Shown: positions 28,113 to 37,267 of the stretch, piece by piece
How positions within the stretch are numbered: position 1 is the stretch's first letter
Layout of the letters: each line of letters opens with the position of its first letter
Source of the DNA: Candidatus Brocadia sp.
GTDB lineage: Bacteria > Planctomycetota > Brocadiia > Brocadiales > Brocadiaceae
DNA length: 64,000 nt
Assembly (NCBI GenBank): GCA_011525665.1
Contig: WYAU01000020.1
Location: 45,834 to 109,833 of the forward strand
Direction: 5' to 3'
Notes under the pieces: generated by a model
The model's input: only the letters and a program-made list of their open reading frames with translations
Told to the model about the DNA's origin: nothing
Databases searched by the model: none
Made by a program: the position numbers and the translations under genes

Positions 28113-28143
28113 AGGGATGTCGCCATTGTGTGACGACATCCCT
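28113..28143. repeat. Hairpin in a gene-poor stretch
   Basis: AGGGATGTCG (28113-28122) and CGACATCCCT (28134-28143) form a perfect 10-bp stem with an 11-nt loop. The surrounding gap (27999-28751) contains no gene I can support; a 101-codon minus-strand frame at 28398-28703 shows no family resemblance. The hairpin may end transcription of the propeller gene, although no T-run follows. Confidence 0.5.
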
Positions 28144-28751
28144 ATAAGAAGGAAGATGAGAAGGAGGATATGAATTCGTGGCCGGGTTATGGGTTTGTTA
28201 GATGCTCCAATACCGACTCACGGCAGTATTTTAAAGCACAAAATATGCCAGCTAAAACAAAAATATTTGACAGGAACAAAATAATTCTCCCGGCATTTCA
28301 AAGAGAACCCTTACGTGTTGCTGTATATTGCATGAATTATTGGCGTTGGTGCAAAATGTAGTATGGCCAACACACTACATTTTCTTATTTTTTTGATTTA
28401 AAGGTTTTTAGGGGTGAGAATAACAATTCCGGGATCAATGTACAAATTGGTGCATTTTGTAGGTGTATTATACAAAAATTGAGCAATACTACATCTATAT
28501 ACGAAAGAATGGGACAATTTCATGATGTTATATTTAGAGAACACACGGAGGACAAACAAGGATTTGACAAATTTGACCATCTGAATGGAGCAATTGTGCT
28601 TGATTTTTGATATTTTTGTAACTTGTTCATAAAAATCGGTAATTCTTGTCTTGTTTTGTTCAATTTCGTACATATAAACCTTACGATCACCATAAAAATC
28701 CACGATGCTGTTTAAATTTTATACAGCATGTTGCACCAATGTTGAATATTA

Positions 28752-29648
28752 CTACAAAACCCTTCGTACAAATCCGCCATGCGCATCAAGTCTTTTTTTT
28801 GCTTCTGCATAGTCAATACCCAGTTTTTGCATAACGATGGCAACCTTTGCGTCACCAAAGGCGGATGCCAACAACTTCCTGGCATCTTCCCGGCTGACAC
28901 CCGTAACGGTCATAATGATGCGTTCGGCACGATCGGCGAGTTTTGCATTCATGGCGCGCAAGCCTACCATGAGATTTTCATAAACCTTCCCTATCTGGAT
29001 CATCGCCGCTGTGGTGAGCATGTTGAGTATGAGCTTGGTAGCTGTGCCGGCCTTCATCCGGGTAGACCCGGTTATGACCTCCGGTCCTACGATGGGCCGG
29101 ATGATAACGTCAACGTCAAAGCCCGGGGTGGTTTCTTTATTACAGCACAGAAAGATCGTCCTGGCGTTGCGCTTTTTCGCCTCAAAAAGGGCGCCCATAA
29201 CATAGGGGGTGGTCCCGCCTGTAGTAATACCCACAACAACATCCTGGTGATTAACCTCTTTTCGCTGGATATCCCTCACGCCGTCCTCGGGAAAGTCCTC
29301 GGCGCCTTCGATCGATTGAAACACAGCCTTTTCACCGCCCGCTATAATTCCCACAACCAGGCCGGGATCGGTGCCGAAGGTGGGGGGGCATTCCGCGGCG
29401 TCCAGTATGCCGAGCCTTCCGCTGGTTCCTGCGCCAACGTAAATAAGCCGGCCGCCGTCTATAAAAGCATGGGCAATCAGGTCGACCGCCTTTGCAATGG
29501 ATTCCCGTGCCTTATGAACCGCAGTAAAAACCCTCGCATCCTCGGCATTGATCATGTCAAGAATCTCCCGGGTAGTTTTCGTGTCAATGGTGATAGTGCG
29601 GGGGTTCTGCTGTTCGGTTAACAACTGAGAACGGTCTTTCATTTCCAT
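28752..29648 (-). CDS. murQ: N-acetylmuramic acid 6-phosphate etherase MurQ
   Basis: A 298-residue SIS-fold lyase that cleaves the D-lactyl ether of MurNAc-6-phosphate to give GlcNAc-6-phosphate and lactate in cell-wall recycling. Seen are the N-terminal TEQQNP motif, DLIAHAFIDGGRLIYVGAGTSGRLG, ECPPTFGTDP, the GITTGGTTPYV phosphate loop and GSTRMKAGTATKL. Length is standard. Its presence implies that the cell makes and recycles peptidoglycan. It is divergent from uvrC. Confidence 0.95.
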   Translation of the reverse strand: MEMKDRSQLLTEQQNPRTITIDTKTTREILDMINAEDARVFTAVHKARESIAKAVDLIAHAFIDGGRLIYVGAGTSGRLGILDAAECPPTFGTDPGLVVGIIAGGEKAVFQSIEGAEDFPEDGVRDIQRKEVNHQDVVVGITTGGTTPYVMGALFEAKKRNARTIFLCCNKETTPGFDVDVIIRPIVGPEVITGSTRMKAGTATKLILNMLTTAAMIQIGKVYENLMVGLRAMNAKLADRAERIIMTVTGVSREDARKLLASAFGDAKVAIVMQKLGIDYAEAKKRLDAHGGFVRRVL

Positions 29649-29692
29649 AATAGCCGCATCCTAACATCGCTGCTGAAGATTGTCAAAGGATA

Positions 29693-29761
29693 TTTACAAA
29701 AGAAAGGGGGCATGTTATAAATTACTCTGTCACGTTAAACACGGACAAATGAGTTTGTCCG
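29693..29761 (+). promoter_or_regulatory. Possible uvrC promoter with a 5' UTR hairpin
   Basis: TTTACA (29693-29698), 17 bases, TATAAA (29716-29721) is a reasonable sigma-70-type match upstream of uvrC. A hairpin follows in the presumed leader: CGGACAAA (29742-29749), loop TGAG, TTTGTCCG (29754-29761), 45 bases before the ATG. The hairpin may be a repeat or a regulatory structure. Confidence 0.45.
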
Positions 29762-29805
29762 CGCCACCTCACATACAGCTTAAATAAAATGAAAATTCGT
29801 ATACA

Positions 29806-31665
29806 ATGAACTTAGAGAATAAGCGAAAAAATCTTCCCTCCTCGCCTGGCGTCTATCTCATGAAGGATGCAAAATACACAGTAATCTACGTGGGTAAGGC
29901 GAAGAATTTGAAAAATCGGGTGAAGAGCTATTTTCAAAAGAATACGGACGACAGGCTCTACACGGAATATCTGATGAGACACGTTGCCGACATTGATTTT
30001 GTGCTCACCGAAACAGAGAAAGAAGCGCTTATTCTTGAAAACAATCTCATCAAACAATTCAAGCCTAAATTCAATATTAACCTCCGCGACGATAAGACAT
30101 TTATCAGTATCAAACTCGAGGTTAACAAGAAATTCCCCTACCCGAAGGTGGTGCGGCAGATCGACGCTGACGGCGCGAGCTATTTTGGCCCTTATGCCTC
30201 TGCCAGGGCGGTAAGAGAGACACTGAGGTATATTCATGACACCATACCCATCCGAAAATGTTCGGACAGCGTATTTAAAACGAGGGTCAAACCCTGTCTC
30301 TATTATCAAATCCACAAGTGCCTGGGGCCATGCTGCAACCTCGTGGATGAAGCCACCTATCGCAGCCTCGTGGATCAGGTGGTCTTGATCCTTAAGGGGA
30401 AACACGATGAACTTATCAGGATGCTGAAACAACAGATGTATGAGGAATCAAAGGCAATGAGGTACGAAAAGGCAGCAAAGACCCGTGACCGGATCCGTGC
30501 TATTGAGGAAACGGTGGAAAAGCAGAGAATCCGTTCCATGACTTTTGTAGATCGCGATGTTTTTGGGTATTATATGCGGGGAAATGAGGTATATATTGAG
30601 GTCATGTTTATCCGATCGGGGAATATGGAAGAGGTGATTTCCTATCATTTTTCTACAAACCATACGACGGTCGAAGAGGTGTTCAGGTCTTTTTTAAACC
30701 AGTTTTACAATCAGACGCGATTTATCCCCTCAGAGGTAATTATTCCCGTGGAATCTGCGGATGCGAAGCTGCTTGAAGAATGGCTCACGGAAAAGAAAGG
30801 CAAGAAGGTCGAAGTAATACATCCGCAGCGCGGTGACAGGGTGCGGCTTATTGAAATGGCGCAAAAGAACGCTGAGAACGCATATCGGGTATCGCAGACC
30901 CCTGAAGAAGATTTTACGCGGACGCTCAAGACCCTGAAAGATACCCTGATGCTCAGACAAACGCCCGAACGTATCGAGTGTTTTGACATCTCCAACATCT
31001 TCGGTCAACAGGCGGTGGGCTCCATGGTTACGTTTGTGCAGGGAAGGCCGGACAAATCCGGATACAAAAGATTCAAGATTAAAACCGTGGGGAAAATCGA
31101 TGATTATGCCATGATGCGCGAGGTGTTAACCCGGAGATACAAGCGGGCTGTGGAGGAAGGCGATTTGCCACATTTGATTATGGTGGATGGCGGCAAAGGT
31201 CAGCTGGGCGTGGCCTTAAGAGTGTTTGAGAAACTGGCGATAGGCAACGTTGACCTGATTGCCCTGGCGAAAGGCAGGAAGGAAAGTGAACCGCCGGGCA
31301 AAAGGAGCGGAGAACAGATCTTTGCGCCGCAGACGCCAGAACCTATCGTGCTTGCACCATCTTCGCCGGAACTTCTGTTCCTAGACAGGATACGCGATGA
31401 GGCCCATCGATTCGCCGTTACGTATCATAGAAAACTTCGTGAAAAGGAATATTACCGTTCACCCCTTGATGAAATCCCTGGAATCGGGGTTGCGCGCAAA
31501 AGAAAACTCATCAGGTGTTTCGGCAGTATCGAAGGTATACGAAATGCCACCGTCGAACAATTGATGGAAATCAGCAAAATACCCTCCAGGCAAGCGCATG
31601 AAATATTTCACTACTTCCGGAAGTCTGTGGCTGCAACTCCCCCGGATACGGATTATCACGAATGA
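29806..31665 (+). CDS. uvrC: Excinuclease ABC subunit C (UvrC)
   Basis: A 619-residue UvrC, the dual-incision nuclease of nucleotide excision repair. The N-terminal GIY-YIG domain (SSPGVYLMKDAKYTVIYVGKAKNLKNR is its core), a cysteine cluster CSD...KPCLYY...KCLGPC, the UvrBC coiled coil (QMYEESKAMRYEKAAKTRDR), the RNase H-like domain with ECFDISN and MVDGGKGQL, and the C-terminal helix-hairpin-helix (EIPGIGVARKRKLIRCFGS) are all in order. All expected parts are present, and it is probably active. Confidence 0.96.
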   Translation: MNLENKRKNLPSSPGVYLMKDAKYTVIYVGKAKNLKNRVKSYFQKNTDDRLYTEYLMRHVADIDFVLTETEKEALILENNLIKQFKPKFNINLRDDKTFISIKLEVNKKFPYPKVVRQIDADGASYFGPYASARAVRETLRYIHDTIPIRKCSDSVFKTRVKPCLYYQIHKCLGPCCNLVDEATYRSLVDQVVLILKGKHDELIRMLKQQMYEESKAMRYEKAAKTRDRIRAIEETVEKQRIRSMTFVDRDVFGYYMRGNEVYIEVMFIRSGNMEEVISYHFSTNHTTVEEVFRSFLNQFYNQTRFIPSEVIIPVESADAKLLEEWLTEKKGKKVEVIHPQRGDRVRLIEMAQKNAENAYRVSQTPEEDFTRTLKTLKDTLMLRQTPERIECFDISNIFGQQAVGSMVTFVQGRPDKSGYKRFKIKTVGKIDDYAMMREVLTRRYKRAVEEGDLPHLIMVDGGKGQLGVALRVFEKLAIGNVDLIALAKGRKESEPPGKRSGEQIFAPQTPEPIVLAPSSPELLFLDRIRDEAHRFAVTYHRKLREKEYYRSPLDEIPGIGVARKRKLIRCFGSIEGIRNATVEQLMEISKIPSRQAHEIFHYFRKSVAATPPDTDYHE

Positions 31666-31717
31666 TGTTGGATATATCTGTTTTCCTCTCTGACAAAAAA
31701 AACGGGGTAAAAACTCT

Positions 31718-32596
31718 ATGACGGCATCAAAAATTATTATTGTGGGAACTGTAACCGGATTTGCCATTCGTCATGATGAGAAGGAAATCGTCTGTTTGCC
31801 TGGGGTTCCCGGAGAAATACAGTCCCTGGCGGATAATTTTGTGGAGCTTTATGCGGGGCGGCACAAGGCGCAAGGATGGCGCACTGTGACGAAAAACTTG
31901 CACTTCTTCGGCATTTCTGACCGTGATGTGGAAAACAGTATTAAGGATTGTCTGGTGCAGGAAGATCACACGGAGGCAGTAACGTTTGTCCATGATAGCA
32001 TAGTTACCGTAATGCTCCTGGCGGCCGCACGGGAAAGAGAGAATGCCGAGAAGATCGTGGAGAAGACAGAGCTGGATATTCGGAAAAAACTCGGCCCCGC
32101 GCTGTTTGGAGTTGACGACGAGACGCTTGAGCATGCAGTTGTCATGCTCCTGAAGAAATATAACATGACAATTGCCGTGGCAGAGTCCTGCACGGGGGGG
32201 CTGGTTTCGGACAAACTCACCAATATCCCCGGCATTTCCGAATTTTTTTTGGAAGGCGTTGTTGCCTACAGCAATGAGGCGAAGATTAATGTGCTGGGCG
32301 TTCCGGAGGAGTTAATTCAGAAACACGGAGCGGTGAGTTCGCATGTAGCCAGGGCCATGGCGGATGGTATAAAAAAGGGGGCGTCTGCAAACATTGGTGT
32401 TGGTATCACAGGAATCGCCGGGCCTACAGGCGCAACAAAGGGGAAACCCGTGGGTTTAGTCTATATTGCCCTGGCAGGGGACAATTTTGATGAAGTAAAA
32501 GAATGTTGTTTCGGAGGTTCCCGGCTGGAGGTAAAAAAATTTTCGGCAAATACCGCGTTGAACATGATACGTCTCGCATTGCTGAACGGACGTTAG
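31718..32596 (+). CDS. cinA: CinA-like protein lacking most of the N-terminal MoaB-type domain
   Basis: Full-length CinA has ~410 residues: an N-terminal MoaB/MogA-like (COG1058) domain and a C-terminal NMN amidohydrolase (PncC) domain. Here the start MTASKIIIVGT matches the usual N-terminus, but the next residues (VTGFAIRHDEKEIVCLPGVPGE) correspond to the end of the first domain, so ~120 residues are missing between two GT pairs. The linker and the PncC domain (AESCTGGL, GAVSSHVA, GITGIAGPTG, GLVYIAL) are intact. NMN deamidase activity may survive while the pyrophosphatase is lost. It converges with the porin gene with a 4-base overlap. Confidence 0.85.
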   Translation: MTASKIIIVGTVTGFAIRHDEKEIVCLPGVPGEIQSLADNFVELYAGRHKAQGWRTVTKNLHFFGISDRDVENSIKDCLVQEDHTEAVTFVHDSIVTVMLLAAARERENAEKIVEKTELDIRKKLGPALFGVDDETLEHAVVMLLKKYNMTIAVAESCTGGLVSDKLTNIPGISEFFLEGVVAYSNEAKINVLGVPEELIQKHGAVSSHVARAMADGIKKGASANIGVGITGIAGPTGATKGKPVGLVYIALAGDNFDEVKECCFGGSRLEVKKFSANTALNMIRLALLNGR

Positions 32597-33858
32597 AATC
32601 TGTAATTAAAATTTATTGCAATCAGGTGAGTAATAAGGTCGTAACGTCCGTCTATGGGGCCTCCCAGCGCATCGCCGACGGTATTGTCTATTTTCCTGTT
32701 TTCGTAAAATACCACACCGTAAGCGAGATCCACCCATTTGTTTAATTTTTTTCCCCAACCGTATCCAAGTCCGGTATGCAATGCATGCCGGCTGCTCTGC
32801 GGAATAGAGGGTTCCAGGGTTTCAGCGGGAACCGGCGACTCGTGGAAGGCATAGCCTCCCCTCACTTTCAGCGCTTGAGACAACGTATATTCCCCCCCCA
32901 GAGCAAAACCCCAGGTATCGTGCCATTCCCGAATATCCGCAATCTTCGTACCGAGGAGGGGATTTGGCGGATCAAGATCAATTTCAAGAACGTCAAAACG
33001 CGACCAGTTGGTCCACTGGACGTCCGCTTCTATACTCCAGAGACTGCCATGCCTGTATGCATACCCGAAAGAGATCATCTCCGGTATTGTGGCAGTTGTT
33101 TCAGCATCTGAATCGAAACGGTCGAACCCCGTAACGGCAGCGGTTAGGCCGCTTAGCTCCAGTTCACCGTCAAAGTCTATATCTGCCTTGCTCCGGAAAG
33201 AAATGCCTATGCTGTGTTGCGGATTAATATTGCAGAGTATGCCGGCATTGTATCCGAAGGCGTCGCCGTGCATTTCCAGATCGCGGAATCCTTCAGGAGC
33301 GCCCACGACCATAGAGGGAATGCGACTTTCCTGATTGGACTCTGCATAATAGTAATCAAAGCCGGCTCCGATTGAAAGAAAAGAAAGGGGTCTAAAAGAA
33401 ATGGATGGGTTAATATTGATAATCTGTAAATTAAAATCAGTAATTACGAACCGTGAGAATCCCTCCTCATCCCATTTACCCTGGAGGCCGTAAGGGGCCG
33501 TTACGCCCAGACCGGCGGCTAATGTATTTCCCAGGATGGGACTTGCAAAAAATAAATTTGGTATGATATTTACGCCTGTATCCATATCTTCGCTGATATC
33601 ATTACCGTGGTATTCTACAGAGGGGAGGATGAGGGCGGCGCCCTGAGAAATCTGCGGTCTCTCGAGTTGCGTGAGGCCGGCCGGATTAAATGCAATTGCA
33701 GACGCATCGTTTGCGCGGGCAACAAAGGCATTTCCCTGTGCAAGCGCCAGGGCTCCGAAGACGGGATTATGGAACCCCGAAGCGATCTGTGCAATGGCGG
33801 ATGCTGACCTGAAAGAGAACAGAAGGAAAAAGGCAAAAACAAAAGCACATCGTTTCAT
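32593..33858 (-). CDS. FadL/OmpP1/TodX-family outer-membrane transporter
   Basis: A 421-residue outer-membrane beta-barrel protein. A signal peptide (~1-24) precedes the typical FadL start: SGFHNPVFGALALAQGNAF with NDASAIAFNPAGL, the NPAG motif of the hatch domain. Alternating amphipathic strands run to a C-terminal aromatic residue (AINFNYRF). The family imports hydrophobic compounds such as long-chain fatty acids or aromatics; the substrate is not evident. It shows that the organism has a Gram-negative-type outer membrane. Confidence 0.88.
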   Translation of the reverse strand: MKRCAFVFAFFLLFSFRSASAIAQIASGFHNPVFGALALAQGNAFVARANDASAIAFNPAGLTQLERPQISQGAALILPSVEYHGNDISEDMDTGVNIIPNLFFASPILGNTLAAGLGVTAPYGLQGKWDEEGFSRFVITDFNLQIININPSISFRPLSFLSIGAGFDYYYAESNQESRIPSMVVGAPEGFRDLEMHGDAFGYNAGILCNINPQHSIGISFRSKADIDFDGELELSGLTAAVTGFDRFDSDAETTATIPEMISFGYAYRHGSLWSIEADVQWTNWSRFDVLEIDLDPPNPLLGTKIADIREWHDTWGFALGGEYTLSQALKVRGGYAFHESPVPAETLEPSIPQSSRHALHTGLGYGWGKKLNKWVDLAYGVVFYENRKIDNTVGDALGGPIDGRYDLITHLIAINFNYRF

Positions 33859-34056
33859 AGTTATCTCCTACCCCGAACAATCCGGGAGTGTAAAAAGAAA
33901 ATCAAAAATGCAAAGGCAAGGTTCTCTTGTTTCCGTTTTACCCGTTTTCATTAATTTCCCCGATTTTTTTGCCAAAAACATCAAAATTATTTTTAGAAGA
34001 CACTTCGCCTCTTCTCTGAGAATACTGTCTGACGGCAAGGCTCACAGAAAAATTTT

Positions 34057-35082
34057 TCAGGATTCTACTCCCCGTTCGTTTTCGGTGTTTAATTCGTGGT
34101 ATCTATTGATAATGGCAAGAACCTCTTCGGTGAGGGCAGGCATAAATTGGATACGTATCCCCTGTTTAATGATTTCACAGGCCTTCAGGTGGGAATATTT
34201 TTTATGATAATGTCTGTCGGTAGTCAGGGCATCATAAGCATCCACGACAGAAAGGATGCTCGCTTCAAAAGGAATGGCGTCTCCTTTCAAACAATCGGGA
34301 TAACCGGTGCCATCGTACCTTTCGTGATGGTGTCGCACTATGGGCAGACATTCCTTTAAAAAATCAATGGGTTCAAGAATTTTATAACCGATCTCCGAGT
34401 GACGTTTCATGACACGATATTCCTCGTCCGTAAGGGAGCTTGGTTTCGCCAGCACCACGTCACCAACCCCAATTTTCCCAATATCATGAAGGAATGCGCC
34501 GTATCGTAACACTTCAATTCGTGACTTGTTCATACCAAGCTTTTCGGCTACAAAGGCAAACAGGAGAGACACCCTTTTCGAGTGACCGGCCGTATAGGCG
34601 TCTTTCGCATCTATGGCAAGCAAAAGGGCCTCCGCCGTTGAAAATAAATTTTGCTGAACCGCCATCCTCAAATTCTCCACCAACCGGTCTTTCTCTGACA
34701 GTTCAATTCTGTGGTTCATGGCCTTTTCCGCCACCGTAAGTATTTCCGAAGGCTGGAATGGCTTGATGATGTAATCAAAGGCGCCGTATCGCAAAGCGGT
34801 AATGGTGGTTTGTGTGGTAGGGAAGGCCGTAATCATAATTATCGGGATGGTAGAATTTAACACACGCATCTGTTTCAGAAATTCCAGACCATTGGTCCTC
34901 GGCATTTTAATGTCGAGGAAAATCATTTCTGGCTTTATCTGATTGAGGCCATCAATGGCCTCGTCAATGCTGGACAAAGTTGAAACGGAGAACTTATCTT
35001 TCAGGATCATCTTTAATGATTCCCTTACGCCAAGGTCGTCATCAATCACAAGCACGTTTGCCGATTTCATTTTTTGATCCAT
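34057..35082 (-). CDS. Response regulator with HD-GYP phosphodiesterase domain
   Basis: A 341-residue two-domain protein. The receiver (~8-125) has VIDDDLGVRESL, phospho-acceptor MIFLDIKMPRTNG and IIKPFQPSE. The HD-GYP domain (~150-330) carries the catalytic HDIGKIGV (HD), the RHHHERYDGTGYP motif with the GYP, and VDAYDALTTDR. HD-GYP enzymes hydrolyse cyclic di-GMP, so a phosphorelay may lower c-di-GMP here. The next gene on the plus strand begins a regulatory and biosynthetic cluster. Confidence 0.93.
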   Translation of the reverse strand: MDQKMKSANVLVIDDDLGVRESLKMILKDKFSVSTLSSIDEAIDGLNQIKPEMIFLDIKMPRTNGLEFLKQMRVLNSTIPIIMITAFPTTQTTITALRYGAFDYIIKPFQPSEILTVAEKAMNHRIELSEKDRLVENLRMAVQQNLFSTAEALLLAIDAKDAYTAGHSKRVSLLFAFVAEKLGMNKSRIEVLRYGAFLHDIGKIGVGDVVLAKPSSLTDEEYRVMKRHSEIGYKILEPIDFLKECLPIVRHHHERYDGTGYPDCLKGDAIPFEASILSVVDAYDALTTDRHYHKKYSHLKACEIIKQGIRIQFMPALTEEVLAIINRYHELNTENERGVES

Positions 35083-35636
35083 AGCTTAAGCCCTCAAACT
35101 AACCCATCTCACTTCTTGTACCAAATCTGCTGAAAAAATTCAATTAAAAACTGTAACTTATTAAATTTCAAATACTAAAGACTGTTCTGCAAAATATCAT
35201 AGATACGCTTTAGCCATGCGCTCTATTACAGTATTGTTTGTAATTTCCGTTTTTTTAGAAGGTCCCCCCTCTCATTTATGTACACTATTGTCAAATTCTT
35301 TTATTTTTTTGTGATTGACGTACAAATATCACAAAAATGTTCATTTGTTGTTTTTATACCCCTTAATATTTACAAATGGCTAATTTTGTCAGGTTGCACC
35401 CAAAGAAGGAAAATATTTCAACGAGCACTGTCGCAAAAATGTACAATATTCTTTCTCAATCCCTTACGCATAAGCCATACTTCCTGTTAGGAGTATTCAT
35501 AAGTATTTTATAAATAACAACTTTCTATTACCAAATAAATATTTTAACAGTTGGTATCAGAATTGCTACTTGCTCATAATTGTTCAAAAAAGAATTACCG
35601 TAATTTAAAAGACCTCACTTTTGAAAGGAGACGGAT
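35083..35636. other. 550-base AT-rich divergent intergenic region
   Basis: This gap separates the HD-GYP gene (minus) from the REC-GAF-PAS gene (plus). It holds no convincing ORF and is AT-rich with several T-runs. AAAGGAG precedes the downstream start. A promoter pair is expected here, but I cannot identify clear -35/-10 or -24/-12 boxes. Confidence 0.4.
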
Positions 35637-37091
35637 ATGCACTCTTTTTTAGTGGTCTCAAACGATAATTCGACATGTGGCTTATTCAAGAAGTCTTTAA
35701 ACGGGGTAAATCTCGTTTATGCCGCTAAGACACCCGACGAGGCGTTACAAATATGTCTCAGGAGGGATGTTGACGTGATTTTTTTAGACCTCCTCCTGCA
35801 GGATGATGGGGCAAACAAATTCCTGGAAAAACTGAGACAAACGAACATTGATCCGCCGATCGTTATGTTAGTCCCTGAGTCTCAGCCGATGTTGTCTGAA
35901 GAAGCCCTGAGAATTGGCGCGTATGAACTCCTTGAAAAACCCCTGAGAAAAGAGGAAATCCAGCATGTCTCACAGAGGGCGTTGGAAAAGCATGAAATAC
36001 GGAGAGAACTGGGCTTTATTCAGTCTCAAATAAAAAATTTAATACCGGTGGGCAGGGACAATGGATTGTCCGAATCGGGCGGCAATAAACAAACATATGC
36101 TGGTGACGCACACCTTACCTACAAGGAGGTCTTCCAAAAATTCTCGAAGGTGTTAACGCGGGTTCATGATCTGGGGAAACTTGCCGATATGACGGTTGAG
36201 GCAATAGCCGAAATATTTGGGGTGGGAAGGGTAGTATTTATGCTGATATATAAAAAAGAGGGCATGAGCCGGCTGTACCGTTGTCTGGGTATGGATGAGG
36301 TAGCCGCGAAAAATATTTGTTTCGACATTAATCATGGAACCATGCTATGGCTTGCCAGAAATCATCAGATACTGAATAAAGAGGTTATCGATAGGGAAGT
36401 TGCAGCCAACAAAGTGACTATGCGTGAGGCGATAAACATGCAAAAGGAAATAAATCTTTTGCAATCGCAACTGTGCATACCCGTCTTTGCCCATGGGAAT
36501 CTCAGCTGCGTAATCGCTTTGGGGAATAAAATTACCGGGAAGGCGTTCTTTGACGAGGATATCGAACTGCTCTCCATGCTGGCGGGATATATAGGCATGG
36601 CCGTGGAGAATGCGTTTCTTTACCGCGAGGTAAATCTCAGGAAGGTGAGGAATGAGAATATCCTGGAAAATATCCCCTGCGGTGTAATTGCCATAAACAG
36701 CAACGGGAAGATTAATACCTTTAACAAAAGCGCTGCAAAGATGCTCGACATTTCTCCACCTGATGTAATTGGAAAGGATGTCAAGCATATCGGCTCTCTA
36801 TTTGCTGATATTATTCTGAGAACCTTAAAAGACAAAAAAACTTATGAAATGACGGAAATTGTACATCCCATTAGCCATTCTGTGTATGCTGTGAGCACTT
36901 CTTTATTAGATAGCGAGGGTGAATTGGGCGCGATTATTATATTTTCTGATATAAGCGAAATTAAGGAATTGCAGTCAAGCTTGAGCAAGGTCGGGAAGTT
37001 AGAAACAAAGATAAAGGATCTGGAAACCCGAACGTTTTCGTCCGGTATTTCGAATATGGTAAGCAACGAACTTGTTGCGCAACCCGTTTGA
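35637..37091 (+). CDS. REC-GAF-PAS signalling protein without a kinase domain
   Basis: A 484-residue protein: an N-terminal receiver (~1-120; phospho-acceptor in VIFLDLLLQ, KPLRKEE), a GAF domain (~165-335; ends MLAGYIGMAVENAFLY) and a PAS domain (~340-455; ENIPCGVIAINSNGKI and IIIFSDISEIKELQ). It stops after a short coiled coil, with no HisKA/HATPase. The GAF-PAS part resembles the same part of the sensor kinase at 44828. It may modulate that kinase or the adjacent NtrC-type activator. AAAGGAGACGG precedes the ATG. Confidence 0.8.
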   Translation: MHSFLVVSNDNSTCGLFKKSLNGVNLVYAAKTPDEALQICLRRDVDVIFLDLLLQDDGANKFLEKLRQTNIDPPIVMLVPESQPMLSEEALRIGAYELLEKPLRKEEIQHVSQRALEKHEIRRELGFIQSQIKNLIPVGRDNGLSESGGNKQTYAGDAHLTYKEVFQKFSKVLTRVHDLGKLADMTVEAIAEIFGVGRVVFMLIYKKEGMSRLYRCLGMDEVAAKNICFDINHGTMLWLARNHQILNKEVIDREVAANKVTMREAINMQKEINLLQSQLCIPVFAHGNLSCVIALGNKITGKAFFDEDIELLSMLAGYIGMAVENAFLYREVNLRKVRNENILENIPCGVIAINSNGKINTFNKSAAKMLDISPPDVIGKDVKHIGSLFADIILRTLKDKKTYEMTEIVHPISHSVYAVSTSLLDSEGELGAIIIFSDISEIKELQSSLSKVGKLETKIKDLETRTFSSGISNMVSNELVAQPV

Positions 37092-37201
37092 TGGGTAAAA
37101 CCCGGAAGGGGAACAATCCATTATGCAAACCACAGCAAACTTATCGGGACTCAAAAATTTCCGAATGAGAAAAAAGATATAATGCTGCGAAACCGGGGGG
37201 A

Positions 37202-37218
37202 TTGGCTGTGTCCTGGCA
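37202..37218 (+). promoter_or_regulatory. Weak candidate sigma-54 site upstream of the NtrC-type gene
   Basis: TTGGCTGTGTCCTGGCA has the GG-N10-GC core with TGGC at -24 and TGGCA at -12, about 50 bases before the activator's start. The flanking positions match the TGGCACG-N4-TTGCA consensus only in part, so this is a tentative call. If real, the operon would be driven by sigma-54 and could be autoregulated by the activator it encodes. Confidence 0.3.
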
Positions 37219-37267
37219 AAGGCAAAATGGGTAATGTCCCGGTCTTGCAGGTTACTCGGAATTTTCT

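Noticed and set aside
28170..28361. A 63-codon frame preceded by AAGGAGG
   Set aside because: The site is only two bases from the ATG, too close for normal initiation, and the product shows no motif.
28398..28703. A 101-codon minus-strand frame in the gap before murQ
   Set aside because: AT-rich, irregular composition and no recognisable motif; support too weak to call.
28779..29621. A 280-codon plus-strand open frame opposite murQ
   Set aside because: It is antisense to an intact murQ with full family motifs and shows no recognisable domain or Shine-Dalgarno; a shadow frame.
29812..30432. A 206-codon minus-strand open frame within uvrC
   Set aside because: Antisense to the GIY-YIG domain of a complete uvrC; no motif support.
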